Assembly: GCF_001753165.1 (NCBI RefSeq)
Contig: NZ_CP017448.1
Span: 576,462 to 640,461 of the forward strand
Length of the DNA stretch: 64,000 bases
Direction of reading: 5' to 3'
DNA from: Acidihalobacter aeolianus
Lineage (GTDB): Bacteria; Pseudomonadota; Gammaproteobacteria; DSM-5130; Acidihalobacteraceae
Position numbers and translations under genes: made by a program. This document shows, in pieces, positions 19,039 through 28,346 of the stretch (the first letter of the stretch is position 1; every line of letters begins with the position of its first letter). The notes under the pieces were generated by a model, which made no database searches, was not told the DNA's origin, and worked only from the letters and a program-made list of their open reading frames with translations.

Positions 19039-19998
19039 TCAATCCTTGATGTGGAGTAGACGGGCGGGCGGCATAACCGCCCGGTGAATTATCTTCGAAA
19101 CGCTATCGAAATGCTTGGCCGGGGACGATGTGCCCATCATCGGGCCGGCATCGGAAGGATGCAGACGAGAAGCCTGAAATGACACGCGCTTAGGCGGCCT
19201 CGAGGTCGCCTGGTTTGCGGATATGGGTTCCGCATGGTCACGGTGACTGGCAGGCGAGCCACCTTTGATGCTGGATACGGTCTTCATCTTCCTAGACACG
19301 TTGCGTCGCCCGGTTCCGTTGCGTTGCGGCACGGCCTGCACCAGCCGGTAACCATAACCCTTGACGTTGCGGATCGTGATCGGCACGCCCTGGCGCTCCA
19401 GGGATGCGCGCAGATTGCGGATCTGCGAGGCAAGCCGTGCGCGCACATTCGGCTTGCCCATCCACACCACGGCCTCCAACCGTTCATAGGAAACGGCTCG
19501 CGTGCCGCGATCGTGCAGGGCCTGCAGCAATTCGATTTCCTTGGCCCGCAGAGCGATGGGCCAGCCGTTGAGGTAGGCGCGGTGGGTGAGCGGGTCGAGG
19601 CCCAGGGGTCCGATATATCGGTGATTCGGATAGCCCGAGGCGCGTCTTAGCAGCGCGCGAATGCGCAGCAGTATTTCCTCGCCTGTCGTTTGATCGTGCG
19701 TACAAAAGACAGGCGCCCAGTCGGTGTGTATTTCGTTGCATCGTTCCGCTGAATGCATCAACAGGATCGGCGGGCATTTGTGCGGCACAGGGAGAATCAA
19801 TTCGATATCGTGCAGCCACTGGGAAAACTCATCGTGTGAATAACCGCGCATGATAATGACGGAAAAATCTCTGGTAGATAGCAATTCCTCAGTCTGTTCT
19901 AAATTTCTGGCATAAGCGACTCTGAAGCCATCCTGCGTGAGCAGTCGTCGCAGAGAAAATGCCTGATCTGATTTTCCGGATATCAATACCCAATGCAT
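19039..19998 (-). CDS. Winged-helix (OmpR-type) regulator with atypical receiver-like domain
   Basis: This 319-aa protein has three parts. Residues 1-120 resemble a receiver (WVLISGKSDQAFSLRRLLTQ), but the usual phospho-Asp strand reads SVIIMRGYS with no Asp. Residues about 130-225 form an OmpR-type DNA-binding domain (RAKEIELLQALHDRG, NVKGYGYRLV). The last 95 residues are a basic, Ser/Pro-rich tail of unknown role. No histidine kinase lies nearby. The stop is six bases before the cytochrome c' start on the same strand, so it may control or be co-transcribed with the cytochrome pair. Confidence 0.8.
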   Translation of the reverse strand: MHWVLISGKSDQAFSLRRLLTQDGFRVAYARNLEQTEELLSTRDFSVIIMRGYSHDEFSQWLHDIELILPVPHKCPPILLMHSAERCNEIHTDWAPVFCTHDQTTGEEILLRIRALLRRASGYPNHRYIGPLGLDPLTHRAYLNGWPIALRAKEIELLQALHDRGTRAVSYERLEAVVWMGKPNVRARLASQIRNLRASLERQGVPITIRNVKGYGYRLVQAVPQRNGTGRRNVSRKMKTVSSIKGGSPASHRDHAEPISANQATSRPPKRVSFQASRLHPSDAGPMMGTSSPAKHFDSVSKIIHRAVMPPARLLHIKD

Positions 19999-20790
19999 AG
20001 AAGGATGTCTTCATTAAACAGCAACCCCCCTATTGGCCAATGTATTGATTTTAAAATATCTCTGAATGCCGCTACTTCAACGACGCCATGGCTAATGCTT
20101 CAGGCATCATGAGTCATCCATGAAAATCACGAGCGCTACTATGGCATAGAAAATTGTTGCAAATTGTTACCGCTCAGTAAGGAAACTCGGTTGGGTCATC
20201 CGGATAAATTATCTGACATGCAGCCTTTGAAAGGTGGCTATTTAAAATAATTCCATATAAAACAATGTATATTAATATTTGTAACAATAAGCTTGTAATA
20301 AATATTAAACAATTGTTCCTTGTGGGATTTCTTGAAATCGTTCTGCGCCGCTCATTGTTTGCGATATGCCCGGCCGCGGAGCTTATCGGTCTGACCTTGA
20401 TGCCTCAGCGAAGAACTGAATGAGCTTTTCTATGCGGCTGCTGGATTCGTCAAAACAATGCGTCGTGTCGGGGATTAAAATGCGCTTGCCGGATGGGAAT
20501 ATGCGCGCTACGGAGTTTTAGGAATTCGATAGATGGGCGTGGAGCAGGTTGTGGTTTCAAAGGCGGCGTGATTCAAGGTGCAGCGGCTACCAGGCAGCCG
20601 ATCAGTACGATCGATTTGCATTTTCTGAAAGCGGTCGGATTTGGCCGAATCAGCAAGTCGATTCGCCTATCCATATGAATGCCTTTGTCGCCGTACGACC
20701 GGTCAACTGTAAGAACCGAGGGGTGGCCGTTTGCGATAGATTATCCGACCCGGCCGCTCTAGGGCAGAATGCGTGTAAGGAGGCCCATTC
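19999..20790. other. 792-bp gap without an intact gene
   Basis: The segment from 19999 to 20340 is AT-rich compared with its surroundings and shows no coding pattern. From about 20393 to 20520 the minus strand keeps a short gene fragment (listed separately). From 20520 to 20770 no convincing gene is seen. The composition suggests old foreign or decaying DNA. Confidence 0.6.
20393..20520 (-). pseudogene. Possible C-terminal remnant of an alpha/beta hydrolase-like protein
   Basis: About 42 codons between stop codons read FPSGKRILIPDTTHCFDE and then SRIEKLIQFFAEA before TAA. The ILIPDTTHCFDE stretch resembles the catalytic-His region near the C-terminus of alpha/beta hydrolases. No start or upstream domain remains. 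The assignment is tentative because the fragment is short. Confidence 0.3.
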
Positions 20791-21786
20791 ATGGCAGACA
20801 CGCAGGACGCCCAACACCCCTACGATCGACTGACGCCCGATTTGGTGCTGGATGCCGTTGAGGCGGCCGGTGCCCGGCCGACGGGGTCGGTGTTGGCGCT
20901 CAATAGTTACGAGAACCGCGTTTATCAGATCGGCGACGAGGAGGCGGGATTTCTGGTCGCCAAGTTCTATCGTCCTGGGCGCTGGAGCGACGGGCAGATC
21001 TACGAGGAGCATGCGTTTTCGCAGGAGCTGGCCGGGCTGGAGATTCCGGTGGTGGCCCCGATAGCGGGTGCGGATGGCGATACGCTGTCGCGCCATGGCG
21101 GGTTTCGCGTCGCGCTGTTTCCGCGCCGCGGTGGGCGTGCGCCGGAGCTGGGCGATCCCGACACGCTGTATCGCCTGGGGCAGTTCATCGGGCGGCTGCA
21201 CGCGGTCGGCGCGGCACGGGATTTTCGTCTCAGACCGACGTTGGCGCCGGCCGATTTCGGACACGCGAGCATCGAGTATCTCCTGGCCAACGAGTGCGTT
21301 CCACGCGAATACGTGGGCGAATACCGCTTCCTGGCCGAGGATCTGTTGGCGGACGTGGATGCGCGCTTTGCGGCGAGCGATTTCCGCACGATCCGCCTGC
21401 ACGGCGACATGCACGCCGGCAATGTGCTGTGGACCGACAGCGGGGCGCATCTGGTCGATCTCGACGACAGCCGAATGGGGCCGGCGGTGCAGGATATCTG
21501 GCTGTTGCTCAACGGCGAGCGCGCGGACATGCAGCGTCAGCTTGGCGAGATTCTGGATGGTTATGAGGAGTTCTTCGATTTCGACCGTCGCGAGCTGGTG
21601 CTGATCGAGCCGCTGCGCACCCTGCGCCTGCTGCATTACGCCGCCTGGCTGGCGCGCCGCTGGTGCGATCCCGCCTTTCCGATGGCCTTTCCCTGGTTCG
21701 GCAGCGTGCGTTACTGGGAGGAACAGATTCTCACGCTGCGCGAGCAGCGCGAGCGGATGCGCGAGGCCCCGCTGAAGGCCGGGTGA
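20791..21786 (+). CDS. srkA: Stress response kinase A (Ser/Thr kinase, RdoA/YihE family)
   Basis: This 331-aa cytoplasmic kinase of the aminoglycoside phosphotransferase-like fold has SYENRVYQIG near the ATP-binding loop, catalytic LHGDMHAGNVLW and metal-binding LVDLDDSRMGP. In E. coli it protects cells under envelope and oxidative stress. The length matches the family (about 328 aa). AAGGAGG lies ten bases before ATG 20791. In E. coli it precedes dsbA; here the next genes are unrelated and convergent. Confidence 0.93.
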   Translation: MADTQDAQHPYDRLTPDLVLDAVEAAGARPTGSVLALNSYENRVYQIGDEEAGFLVAKFYRPGRWSDGQIYEEHAFSQELAGLEIPVVAPIAGADGDTLSRHGGFRVALFPRRGGRAPELGDPDTLYRLGQFIGRLHAVGAARDFRLRPTLAPADFGHASIEYLLANECVPREYVGEYRFLAEDLLADVDARFAASDFRTIRLHGDMHAGNVLWTDSGAHLVDLDDSRMGPAVQDIWLLLNGERADMQRQLGEILDGYEEFFDFDRRELVLIEPLRTLRLLHYAAWLARRWCDPAFPMAFPWFGSVRYWEEQILTLREQRERMREAPLKAG

Positions 21787-21795
21787 GGTGGCCGG

Positions 21796-22698
21796 CTAGC
21801 CGGGCGTGGTCGCGGATGGTGCTGCAGGCGGGGCCGCCGGGGGAAGCGACAGCAGGTCGCGCGCGGCGGAGGCGGGCAGGCGGTAGTCGAGGCCGTTGCG
21901 CCGCAGGATCAGATCGGGGTGTGTGGAGAGGATGCCGAAGCGGTAGACCTTGCCGCTGTCTAGGGTGACGGCGATCTGCTTCATGTCCGCGGGCGTCGAG
22001 GCATCCTGCTTGGCGGCGGTGACGCTGTAGGCCGTGGCCAGCGTCCAGTGGCGCAGCAACTGAGCTACCTGGTCGGCTTCGAAATGCCTGGGCCGCGGCG
22101 TGACCTGCCAGCCGCTGGGAGAGCGGGCGCGGATGTCGAGATCAGGCAGCGCGAGGTCACGGATGTTCGCCTTGTGCGGCAGCAGGGACAGGCTGACCCA
22201 GTGCGTGGCGGCGGCGAACGGGAGATCTTCCAGCGCATCCTGGATCAGGTAGACGCGCCCGCCGGTCAGCGCGTAGCGCAGCTTGTTGACCGGGTTGACG
22301 CTGCCCAGGTCGATAGCGTGCCCGTGGCCGTAGTCGATGCGCGCGCGCGGCGGGGCGAGGCCGTATTGATCCAGTTCCAGGTCCTTGGCGGCATAGCCGT
22401 GGCGGCTGTGTGCGGTCGGCACGGCGAGCAGTGCGTCCATCAGCAGGTCGTTGGCGCGTGCCTGCAGGGGTTTGGCGATACGCCAGCCGTCTGCGGTACG
22501 CGCGAAGACGAGCTCGGGGCGGCCGGCGCGGTGGATGACGATATGCTCAACCGAGGCGGACGCGAAGCCCGGTATCAGGGCGTGTGCGCTCGGCGGACGC
22601 GGGCGTTCTGCCTTCCACACGATCACCACGAGCAGACCGACCACGACCAGCAGGCCGAGGTTGAGCCACCCGCGGCGTTGTCCTGCGGAGGCGGCCAT
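21796..22698 (-). CDS. DUF4340 domain protein of a Gld-like ABC operon
   Basis: This 300-aa protein has one N-terminal membrane helix (WLNLGLLVVVGLLVVIVW) and a periplasmic DUF4340-type region. Its start codon overlaps the stop of the GldG-like gene. DUF4340 proteins regularly accompany GldA/F/G-type ABC systems, but their role is unknown. It is the last gene of a four-gene operon. Confidence 0.75.
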   Translation of the reverse strand: MAASAGQRRGWLNLGLLVVVGLLVVIVWKAERPRPPSAHALIPGFASASVEHIVIHRAGRPELVFARTADGWRIAKPLQARANDLLMDALLAVPTAHSRHGYAAKDLELDQYGLAPPRARIDYGHGHAIDLGSVNPVNKLRYALTGGRVYLIQDALEDLPFAAATHWVSLSLLPHKANIRDLALPDLDIRARSPSGWQVTPRPRHFEADQVAQLLRHWTLATAYSVTAAKQDASTPADMKQIAVTLDSGKVYRFGILSTHPDLILRRNGLDYRLPASAARDLLSLPPAAPPAAPSATTPG

Positions 22699-24065
22699 CA
22701 GCGGGCGGAACGGCGCCGGCGCATCCAGACCAGGGTGCCCAGGAGCAGCAGGCCGATGGGCAGCACGATCAGGAAGCCGGCGGCGATGGCGTAGGCCTCG
22801 GTCCGGCTCAGGGTGAGCCGGATGTCGGGCGCGGCGGGCAGGTGGATCTGCACCAGGCTGTCGTCATGGCTGAGCCAGTTGACGGTGCCGGTGGCGAGAT
22901 CCAGGTTGGCGCCGAGGCCGATGAAGGCGTTGCTGGCGAAGGCGCTGGTGCCGAACACGGCGATGCGCTGTTCGTGGCCGTCGCCGCGCTTGCGGCTCAG
23001 CGTCTCGCCGAGCACCAGCGGACCCAGCGTGTCGCCGCGCGCGGCGTCGTATTTGACGTCGCCCTTGAGCGGGCCGGTCTCGCTCCAGCTCTTGGGCAGC
23101 GAATCGAGCAGCGGCGTGCCCTGCCAGGTCTTGCCGCCGGCAGGCTGGGCGATGGCCGAGGTGAAGGGCATCAGCGTCTGGATCCGCAGGTGCTCGGTAA
23201 TCGGCGAGGGGCCGTAGTCGAGGACCGGGACCACGGCGGGGTTCTGGATGCCGATCATGGCGCGCAGTTCGGGATTGGCGTCGACCACCGTGCCGGGCAC
23301 AAAGCTCAGGTCGAGCGCCTTGGCCAGCGGCGCGAGGCCGTGCAGGCTGCCTGGGTCGTGCAGCCAGAGCAGGTCGCCGCCGTGCTCGACGTAGCGGACC
23401 ACGGCGTCTGCCTCGCCGGAGGTGAAGTCGGTCTGCGGCCCGGCAATGACGAGCACAGCGGTGTTTTCCGGTATCTGCGGGGTGCGCAGAAGGTTGATCG
23501 GCTGCACGTGCAGACCGGTTTGTTCGAGGCGCGCAGCCAGCCGGCTCAGGCCGCTGCTGGTCGTGTCCAGTGGGCTGCGTTCCTTCTGCCCTTCGAGAAA
23601 CACCGCCCAGCGATTACCGGTGCGCGAGAGCTGCATCAGCGCGTTGGCGATACCCTGCTGGCTCAGGTTGTCGACCACGCGGTGGCGGTCGCCGATCTCG
23701 ATCGCCATCTGCCCGCTGTGGCTGATGCCGAACTTCTGCGCCTGCTTGGGCGCGAGGTCGGGATTGACGAAGCTCAGGCTGACGTCGTGTCCGGCCCGGC
23801 GGTAGGGCGCGAGCTGCCTACGGATGCGCTCGTGCAGCGCGGCGTCGTCGCTGACGAAGGCGATGAAGCGGATCGGCTTGTGGATGCCTGCGATCAGTTT
23901 GCGGGTGACCGGCGCGAGGCTGTTGCGGTGGTTGTAGGTCCAGTCCTGGGCGAAGTCGTAGTGCTGGCTCAGCCAGGCAAGCAGGCCGATGGCGACCAGG
24001 AACAGGCCGACGAAGGCCAGGGAGTTGAGTCTTAGCTGCCAGCGGGTGGTGCGCGTAATCTGCAT
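22698..24065 (-). CDS. GldG-like ABC-associated membrane protein
   Basis: This 455-aa protein has an N-terminal membrane helix, a large extracytoplasmic region with the GldG/ABC_transp_aux features (FLEGQKERSP, VLVIAGPQTDFTSGEADAV), and a C-terminal helix. It is the auxiliary subunit of an exporter-like ABC system first known from gliding Bacteroidetes. Related proteobacterial systems have no proven function. ATG 24065 follows a GAGG; upstream in-frame starts lack support. Confidence 0.8.
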   Translation of the reverse strand: MQITRTTRWQLRLNSLAFVGLFLVAIGLLAWLSQHYDFAQDWTYNHRNSLAPVTRKLIAGIHKPIRFIAFVSDDAALHERIRRQLAPYRRAGHDVSLSFVNPDLAPKQAQKFGISHSGQMAIEIGDRHRVVDNLSQQGIANALMQLSRTGNRWAVFLEGQKERSPLDTTSSGLSRLAARLEQTGLHVQPINLLRTPQIPENTAVLVIAGPQTDFTSGEADAVVRYVEHGGDLLWLHDPGSLHGLAPLAKALDLSFVPGTVVDANPELRAMIGIQNPAVVPVLDYGPSPITEHLRIQTLMPFTSAIAQPAGGKTWQGTPLLDSLPKSWSETGPLKGDVKYDAARGDTLGPLVLGETLSRKRGDGHEQRIAVFGTSAFASNAFIGLGANLDLATGTVNWLSHDDSLVQIHLPAAPDIRLTLSRTEAYAIAAGFLIVLPIGLLLLGTLVWMRRRRSAR

Positions 24066-24072
24066 CGGGGCC

Positions 24073-24828
24073 TCAGCGCGGCAGTCGCTGGCCATCGAGC
24101 TGGCGCACGGTCAGCACGAGGAACGTCAGGGTGAAGAGCAGGTAGTAGGCCAGGTCGCTGCTCCTGAACTCGCCACGCAGGAACGACAGGAAATGGCTGA
24201 ACTGCGAGAGATAGATGAACAGCTGGCTGGCGGTGTTCTGCGAGGTGCCGGAGATGTACAGCACCACCAGGAACAGCAGCAGGCCGAAGGTGCCGACCGC
24301 GGCCAGCGTGGGCTGGGCGGTCAGGCTGGAGATATAGAGGCCGGCGGCGGTGAACGAGGCGAGCAGTAGGGCGAGCCCGAGCACGGCGGCGGCGACCTGG
24401 CCCCAGTCGAGGTGGGTGCCGACCGAGAGCGATAGCGGCATCAGCGTGACCATGAACACCATCAGCAGCATGAAGGCGAGCAACCCCAGGTATTTACCGA
24501 GGACGATCTCGGTGACCGAGACGGGCGCGGAGGTGAGTAGGGGCAGGCTGCGGCTCTGGAATTCCTCGCTGAGGCTGCGCATGGTCAGCAGCGGTGAGAC
24601 CGCGAGCATGACGATGCCGGACCACATGTACAGCGGGGAGACGACCAGGTCGGTGAGCCCCGGCGCGCCGGAGACGCCGGCAAGCTGAGGTTCGATACTG
24701 TCGATGAAGTTCTGCAGCATGCTGAGGAAAATCAGCGCGAGCACGAACTGCACGATGGCGAGCACGACCCAGGCCAGCGGGGAATAGAACATGCGCCGGA
24801 ATTCGAGCCTGGCGATGGTCAGGATCAT
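24073..24828 (-). CDS. ABC-2 type transporter permease (GldF-like)
   Basis: This 251-aa protein has six hydrophobic helices and the opening ILTIARLEFRRMFYSPLAW, typical of ABC-2/GldF permeases with an N-terminal coupling segment. Its start overlaps the stop of the ATPase gene by four bases. With the ATPase and the GldG-like and DUF4340 proteins it should form one membrane complex. Confidence 0.85.
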   Translation of the reverse strand: MILTIARLEFRRMFYSPLAWVVLAIVQFVLALIFLSMLQNFIDSIEPQLAGVSGAPGLTDLVVSPLYMWSGIVMLAVSPLLTMRSLSEEFQSRSLPLLTSAPVSVTEIVLGKYLGLLAFMLLMVFMVTLMPLSLSVGTHLDWGQVAAAVLGLALLLASFTAAGLYISSLTAQPTLAAVGTFGLLLFLVVLYISGTSQNTASQLFIYLSQFSHFLSFLRGEFRSSDLAYYLLFTLTFLVLTVRQLDGQRLPR

Positions 24829-25778
24829 GCCGGCAGCCCCTCGATGTCGTTGTGCTCCTGATAGATGGTGTTGAGAAACGCCTGCTCCAGGCTGGCGCGT
24901 TCGGGGGTCAATTCGCGCAGCCCCCAGCCCTGCGCCACGGCGCGTTCGGCGATGACCGTGGCCGGGTCTCGGCCCGCCGCATGCTCGATGCGGAATCGGC
25001 CTTCTCCAAGACTGTGCAGCGCGGTGATGCCCTCGATCGCGCACAGTTCGCGCGGTTCCGGCGGGTGCGCGAAGGCGACCTTGAGCGCAGTGCTCGGGCG
25101 TTGTTCGGCGAGGTGCTGCAGGGTGTCGGTGTACACCGTCTGGCCGCGGTTGATGATCATCACGCGATGGCAGGTGGCCTGGACCTCGGCGAGGATGTGA
25201 GTCGAGAGGATGACGCCGTGCTCCCGGCTCAGCTCCAGAATGAGGTCGCGGATCTCGCGGATCTGCAGCGGGTCCAGGCCGACCGTGGGTTCGTCCAGAA
25301 TGACTACGGCGGGCTGGTGCACAATGGCCTGGGCGATGCCGACACGCTGCTGAAAGCCCTTGGAGAGTATGTTGATCAGCGCATGCCCAGCGTCTTCCAG
25401 CCCGGTGCGGGACTTGGCGAGTTCGACGGCCTCGCTCACCTCGCTGCGGGCAAGGCCGTGCAGGCGCGCGGCGTAGCGCAGGTATTCGTCCACCGTGAGG
25501 TCACGGTACAGCGGCGGATGTTCCGGCAGGTAGCCGAGGTGGCGCTTGGCCTGCCGCGGCGCGTCGAGCAGATCGATGCCGTTGATCAGGATGCGACCGG
25601 CGCTGGGGGCCAGGTTGCCGCTGATCATCGACAGGGTGGTCGACTTGCCGGCCCCGTTGGGCCCCAGCAGGCCGAGAACCTCGCCTGGGTGCAGCTCCAG
25701 TGAGATGCCTTGCACGGCGCATTGGCTACCGTAATACCGCGCCAGACCACGCGCCTCGATGAGGTGCGTTGCGGTCAT
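24825..25778 (-). CDS. ABC transporter ATP-binding protein (GldA-like)
   Basis: This 317-aa ATPase has Walker A GPNGAGKST (about residue 40), an LSKGFQQRV signature, Walker B VVILDEPTVGLD and the switch His in STHILAE. A C-terminal extension of about 90 residues is typical of ABC-2 type systems. It is first in the four-gene operon. The region 25779-26026 between it and the divergent desaturase holds promoters that I cannot define precisely. Confidence 0.9.
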   Translation of the reverse strand: MTATHLIEARGLARYYGSQCAVQGISLELHPGEVLGLLGPNGAGKSTTLSMISGNLAPSAGRILINGIDLLDAPRQAKRHLGYLPEHPPLYRDLTVDEYLRYAARLHGLARSEVSEAVELAKSRTGLEDAGHALINILSKGFQQRVGIAQAIVHQPAVVILDEPTVGLDPLQIREIRDLILELSREHGVILSTHILAEVQATCHRVMIINRGQTVYTDTLQHLAEQRPSTALKVAFAHPPEPRELCAIEGITALHSLGEGRFRIEHAAGRDPATVIAERAVAQGWGLRELTPERASLEQAFLNTIYQEHNDIEGLPA

Positions 25779-26026
25779 ACGTCAGTGCTGCTTGCGTGCT
25801 TGGAATGTCGGGGTGTCATAGGAGTCACGTCATTAGCGGCTGAGCCTTTGTCTCGGAACGGGGTGCGATGGTTCCCCGATATCTGCGCAGGCTTGGCGGC
25901 ACGGCTTACGATTGATTTTTCCAATAGTACATTCGTGCGGGCGTTTAGTGCCGTTCGGCGCTTTGCGTGGACGCTGTATCCGGCCTTCGCTATAGTGATT
26001 CCACTGTCGTTAAGGGGACTGAAAAC

Positions 26027-27229
26027 ATGAATTTTTCACTATCCATGCTCTATGGATATCTGCATCTGCCGTGGTGGGGTTACGTGGCCGTCGCGCTGGC
26101 GATGACGCACATGACCATCGTCACGGTGACGCTGTTTCTGCACCGCTGTCAGGCGCATCGCGCGCTCGACATGCATCCCGCGCTGCAGCACGTGTTCCGC
26201 TTCTGGCTGTGGCTGACCACCGGCATGGTCACCAAAGAATGGGTGGCGATCCACCGCAAGCACCACGCCAAGTGCGAGACGCCGGAAGATCCGCACAGCC
26301 CGCACGTCTACGGCATCCGCAAGGTCATGCTGGAAGGCGCCGAGCTGTACCGCGACGAGACCAACCGCCCGGAGACCATGGAGAACTACGGCCACGGCAC
26401 TCCGAACGACTGGCTGGAGCGTCATCTGTATTCGCGCCACAACTACCTTGGCATCAGCCTGATGGCGGCGGTCGATCTGGCGCTGTTCGGCGTCTACGGC
26501 ATGATCATCTGGGCAGTGCAGATGCTGTGGATTCCGTTCTGGGCGGCGGGCGTGATCAACGGCCTCGGGCATTACCGCGGCTACCGCAACTACGAAACCA
26601 CCGACGGTTCGACCAACGTCTCCCCGATCGGCCTCATCGTCGGCGGCGAGGAGATGCACAACAACCACCATGCCTTTCCGAGTTCGGCCAAGTTCTCGAT
26701 GCGCCGCTGGGAGTTCGACATCGGCTGGATGTACATCCGCATCCTGCAGGCGCTGCATCTGGTACGGGTCAAGAAGGTCGCCCCGCGGCCGCTGTTCGTG
26801 CCGAACAAGGACAAGCTCGACGTCGAGACCGCGCGCGCCGTGGTGGTGGGGCGTCTGCATCTGATGGCCAACTACGCGCGTCAGGTGATGCTGCCCGTAC
26901 TGCGCGAGGAGCTGCGCCGGGCCGACGATTCCTGCCGTCGCCTGCTCAAGCGCGGCCGCCGCGCGCTGGTGCGCGAGGAAACACGCATGGACGAACGCGC
27001 CAAGGCGCGTCTGGCCGATGCGCTGGCGAGCTGCGAGTCGCTGAACACGGTCTATCAGTTCCGCCAGCGCCTGCAGGCGCTGTGGAGCCGCACCCAGGCG
27101 ACGGACACGCTGATCGGTTCGCTGCAGGAGTGGTGCGCGCAGGCCGAGGCGAGCGGCATCCGCGCGTTGCAGGATTTCGCCCGCAACCTGCGTGGCTACT
27201 CGCTGGGGCAGACCGCGGCCACCCGCTGA
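26027..27229 (+). CDS. desA: Membrane fatty acid desaturase (acyl-lipid or acyl-CoA delta-9 type)
   Basis: This 400-aa integral membrane di-iron enzyme introduces a double bond in fatty acyl chains. The three histidine boxes are HRCQAH (about residue 39), HRKHH and HNNHH. Hydrophobic helices flank them. The C-terminal 130 residues are soluble and helical with many Arg and Glu, as in long proteobacterial DesA proteins. TAAGGGG lies upstream of ATG 26027. It is a single-gene unit ending at a strong hairpin. Confidence 0.88.
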   Translation: MNFSLSMLYGYLHLPWWGYVAVALAMTHMTIVTVTLFLHRCQAHRALDMHPALQHVFRFWLWLTTGMVTKEWVAIHRKHHAKCETPEDPHSPHVYGIRKVMLEGAELYRDETNRPETMENYGHGTPNDWLERHLYSRHNYLGISLMAAVDLALFGVYGMIIWAVQMLWIPFWAAGVINGLGHYRGYRNYETTDGSTNVSPIGLIVGGEEMHNNHHAFPSSAKFSMRRWEFDIGWMYIRILQALHLVRVKKVAPRPLFVPNKDKLDVETARAVVVGRLHLMANYARQVMLPVLREELRRADDSCRRLLKRGRRALVREETRMDERAKARLADALASCESLNTVYQFRQRLQALWSRTQATDTLIGSLQEWCAQAEASGIRALQDFARNLRGYSLGQTAATR

Positions 27230-27266
27230 GGGTAGTCGTCTCCCGCCACGGCGGGACGGCAGAAAC

Positions 27267-27302
27267 GCGAAGGGCCCGGCAGTCGCCTGCCGGGCCCTTC
27301 GC
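27267..27302. terminator. Bidirectional terminator between desA and rpmG
   Basis: A perfect 16-bp stem GCGAAGGGCCCGGCAG and its complement surround the loop TCGC. It serves two convergent genes. There is no run of T directly after the stem on the plus strand. Confidence 0.75.
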
Positions 27303-27328
27303 GCAAACGGGGTGGTGAAAACGCCCGC

Positions 27329-27496
27329 TTACTTGATCTTGCCTTCCTTGTACATCACATGCTTACGGACGACGGGATCGTATTTCATGATCTCCATCTT
27401 TTCCGGCATGTTCCGCTTGTTCTTGGTCGTGGTGTAGAAGTGACCCGTACCGGCGGAGGACGTCAGGCGAATTTTCTCTCGGGGACCCTTGGCCAT
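27329..27496 (-). CDS. rpmG: 50S ribosomal protein L33
   Basis: This 55-aa protein reads [20 protein letters not shown] and ends [18 protein letters not shown], a standard cysteine-free L33. It is the second gene of the rpmB-rpmG pair, 12 bases after rpmB, as in other gammaproteobacteria. Confidence 0.97.
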   Translation of the reverse strand: MAKGPREKIRLTSSAGTGHFYTTTKNKRNMPEKMEIMKYDPVVRKHVMYKEGKIK

Positions 27497-27508
27497 TGCT
27501 GATGCTCC

Positions 27509-27745
27509 TTAGACCTTTTCGCCGCGGCTGCGGATGTCGGACAGAACGGCTTCGATGCCCTTCTTGTCGATGATGCGCATGCCCTTGGAGGATACGCGCA
27601 GGCTCACCCAGCGGTTCTCGCCCTCGACCCAGAAACGATGCGTGTGCAGATTGGGCAGAAAGCGGCGGCGCGTCTTGTTGTGCGCGTGGGAAACATTGTT
27701 CCCGGTTGCAGGGCGCTTGCCCGTTACCTGACATACTCTGGCCAT
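27509..27745 (-). CDS. rpmB: 50S ribosomal protein L28
   Basis: This 78-aa protein reads [20 protein letters not shown] and continues with the L28 motif [19 protein letters not shown]. Its length is that of E. coli L28. It begins the rpmB-rpmG operon; the 241 bp upstream to folB hold divergent promoters and no other gene. Confidence 0.97.
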   Translation of the reverse strand: MARVCQVTGKRPATGNNVSHAHNKTRRRFLPNLHTHRFWVEGENRWVSLRVSSKGMRIIDKKGIEAVLSDIRSRGEKV

Positions 27746-27986
27746 GCGAGTAACTCCGAATGCGTTTTGCTCGTGCAGAAAGGGAGCGGATGTTAGCCGA
27801 TCGATGGGGGCAAGGCAAGCCGGGACGCACGATGGAGCGCTACGGGGACAGCATAAGGCCAGAGGCTGGGCGCGGCCAACCGGGCGCGCCGGAATCCTCC
27901 GCGCCCACCGACCCGGGAATCCGTTGTAGGATGCTGCGCACGCGGCGCGCCGTTCTTGATCCAGACATGCCGAAGGAGCGAACAGA

Positions 27987-28346
27987 ATGGACACTGTATT
28001 CATCCGCGGCCTGACGGTCGAAACCTGCATCGGCGTGTATGCCTGGGAGCAGCGCATCCGACAGGCGCTGCGTGTCGACGTCGAACTGGCGACGGATGCC
28101 GCGCGTGCGGCCGCGGGCGACGACATCGGCGGCACGGTGGACTACGCGCAGGTCGCCCGCCGGCTGCAGGCGCTTGCCGACGGACAGTCCTGGGCGCTGG
28201 TGGAAACCTTCGCCGAGCGCGCGGCGGCGACGATCCTCGACGAATTCGACACGCCCTGGGTACGGTTGAGCGTGACCAAGGCCGTGCGGCTGCCGCAGCG
28301 CACCGAGGTGGGCGTGGTGGTCGAGAGGGGAGAGCGCGCGGCGTGA
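27987..28346 (+). CDS. folB: Dihydroneopterin aldolase
   Basis: This 119-aa cytoplasmic enzyme cleaves 7,8-dihydroneopterin to 6-hydroxymethyl-dihydropterin in folate synthesis. It starts [21 protein letters not shown] and has the conserved DYAQV and [10 protein letters not shown] segments. The ribosome-binding site is AAGGAG. Its stop overlaps the GTG of the next gene, which puts a metallo-hydrolase between folB and folK. Confidence 0.95.
   Translation: MDTVFIRGLTVETCIGVYAWEQRIRQALRVDVELATDAARAAAGDDIGGTVDYAQVARRLQALADGQSWALVETFAERAAATILDEFDTPWVRLSVTKAVRLPQRTEVGVVVERGERAA

Noticed and set aside
27237-27257. Small hairpin TCCCGCC-ACG-GCGGGA after desA as a terminator
   Set aside because: It is short and without a T run; the 16-bp hairpin just downstream is the better terminator.
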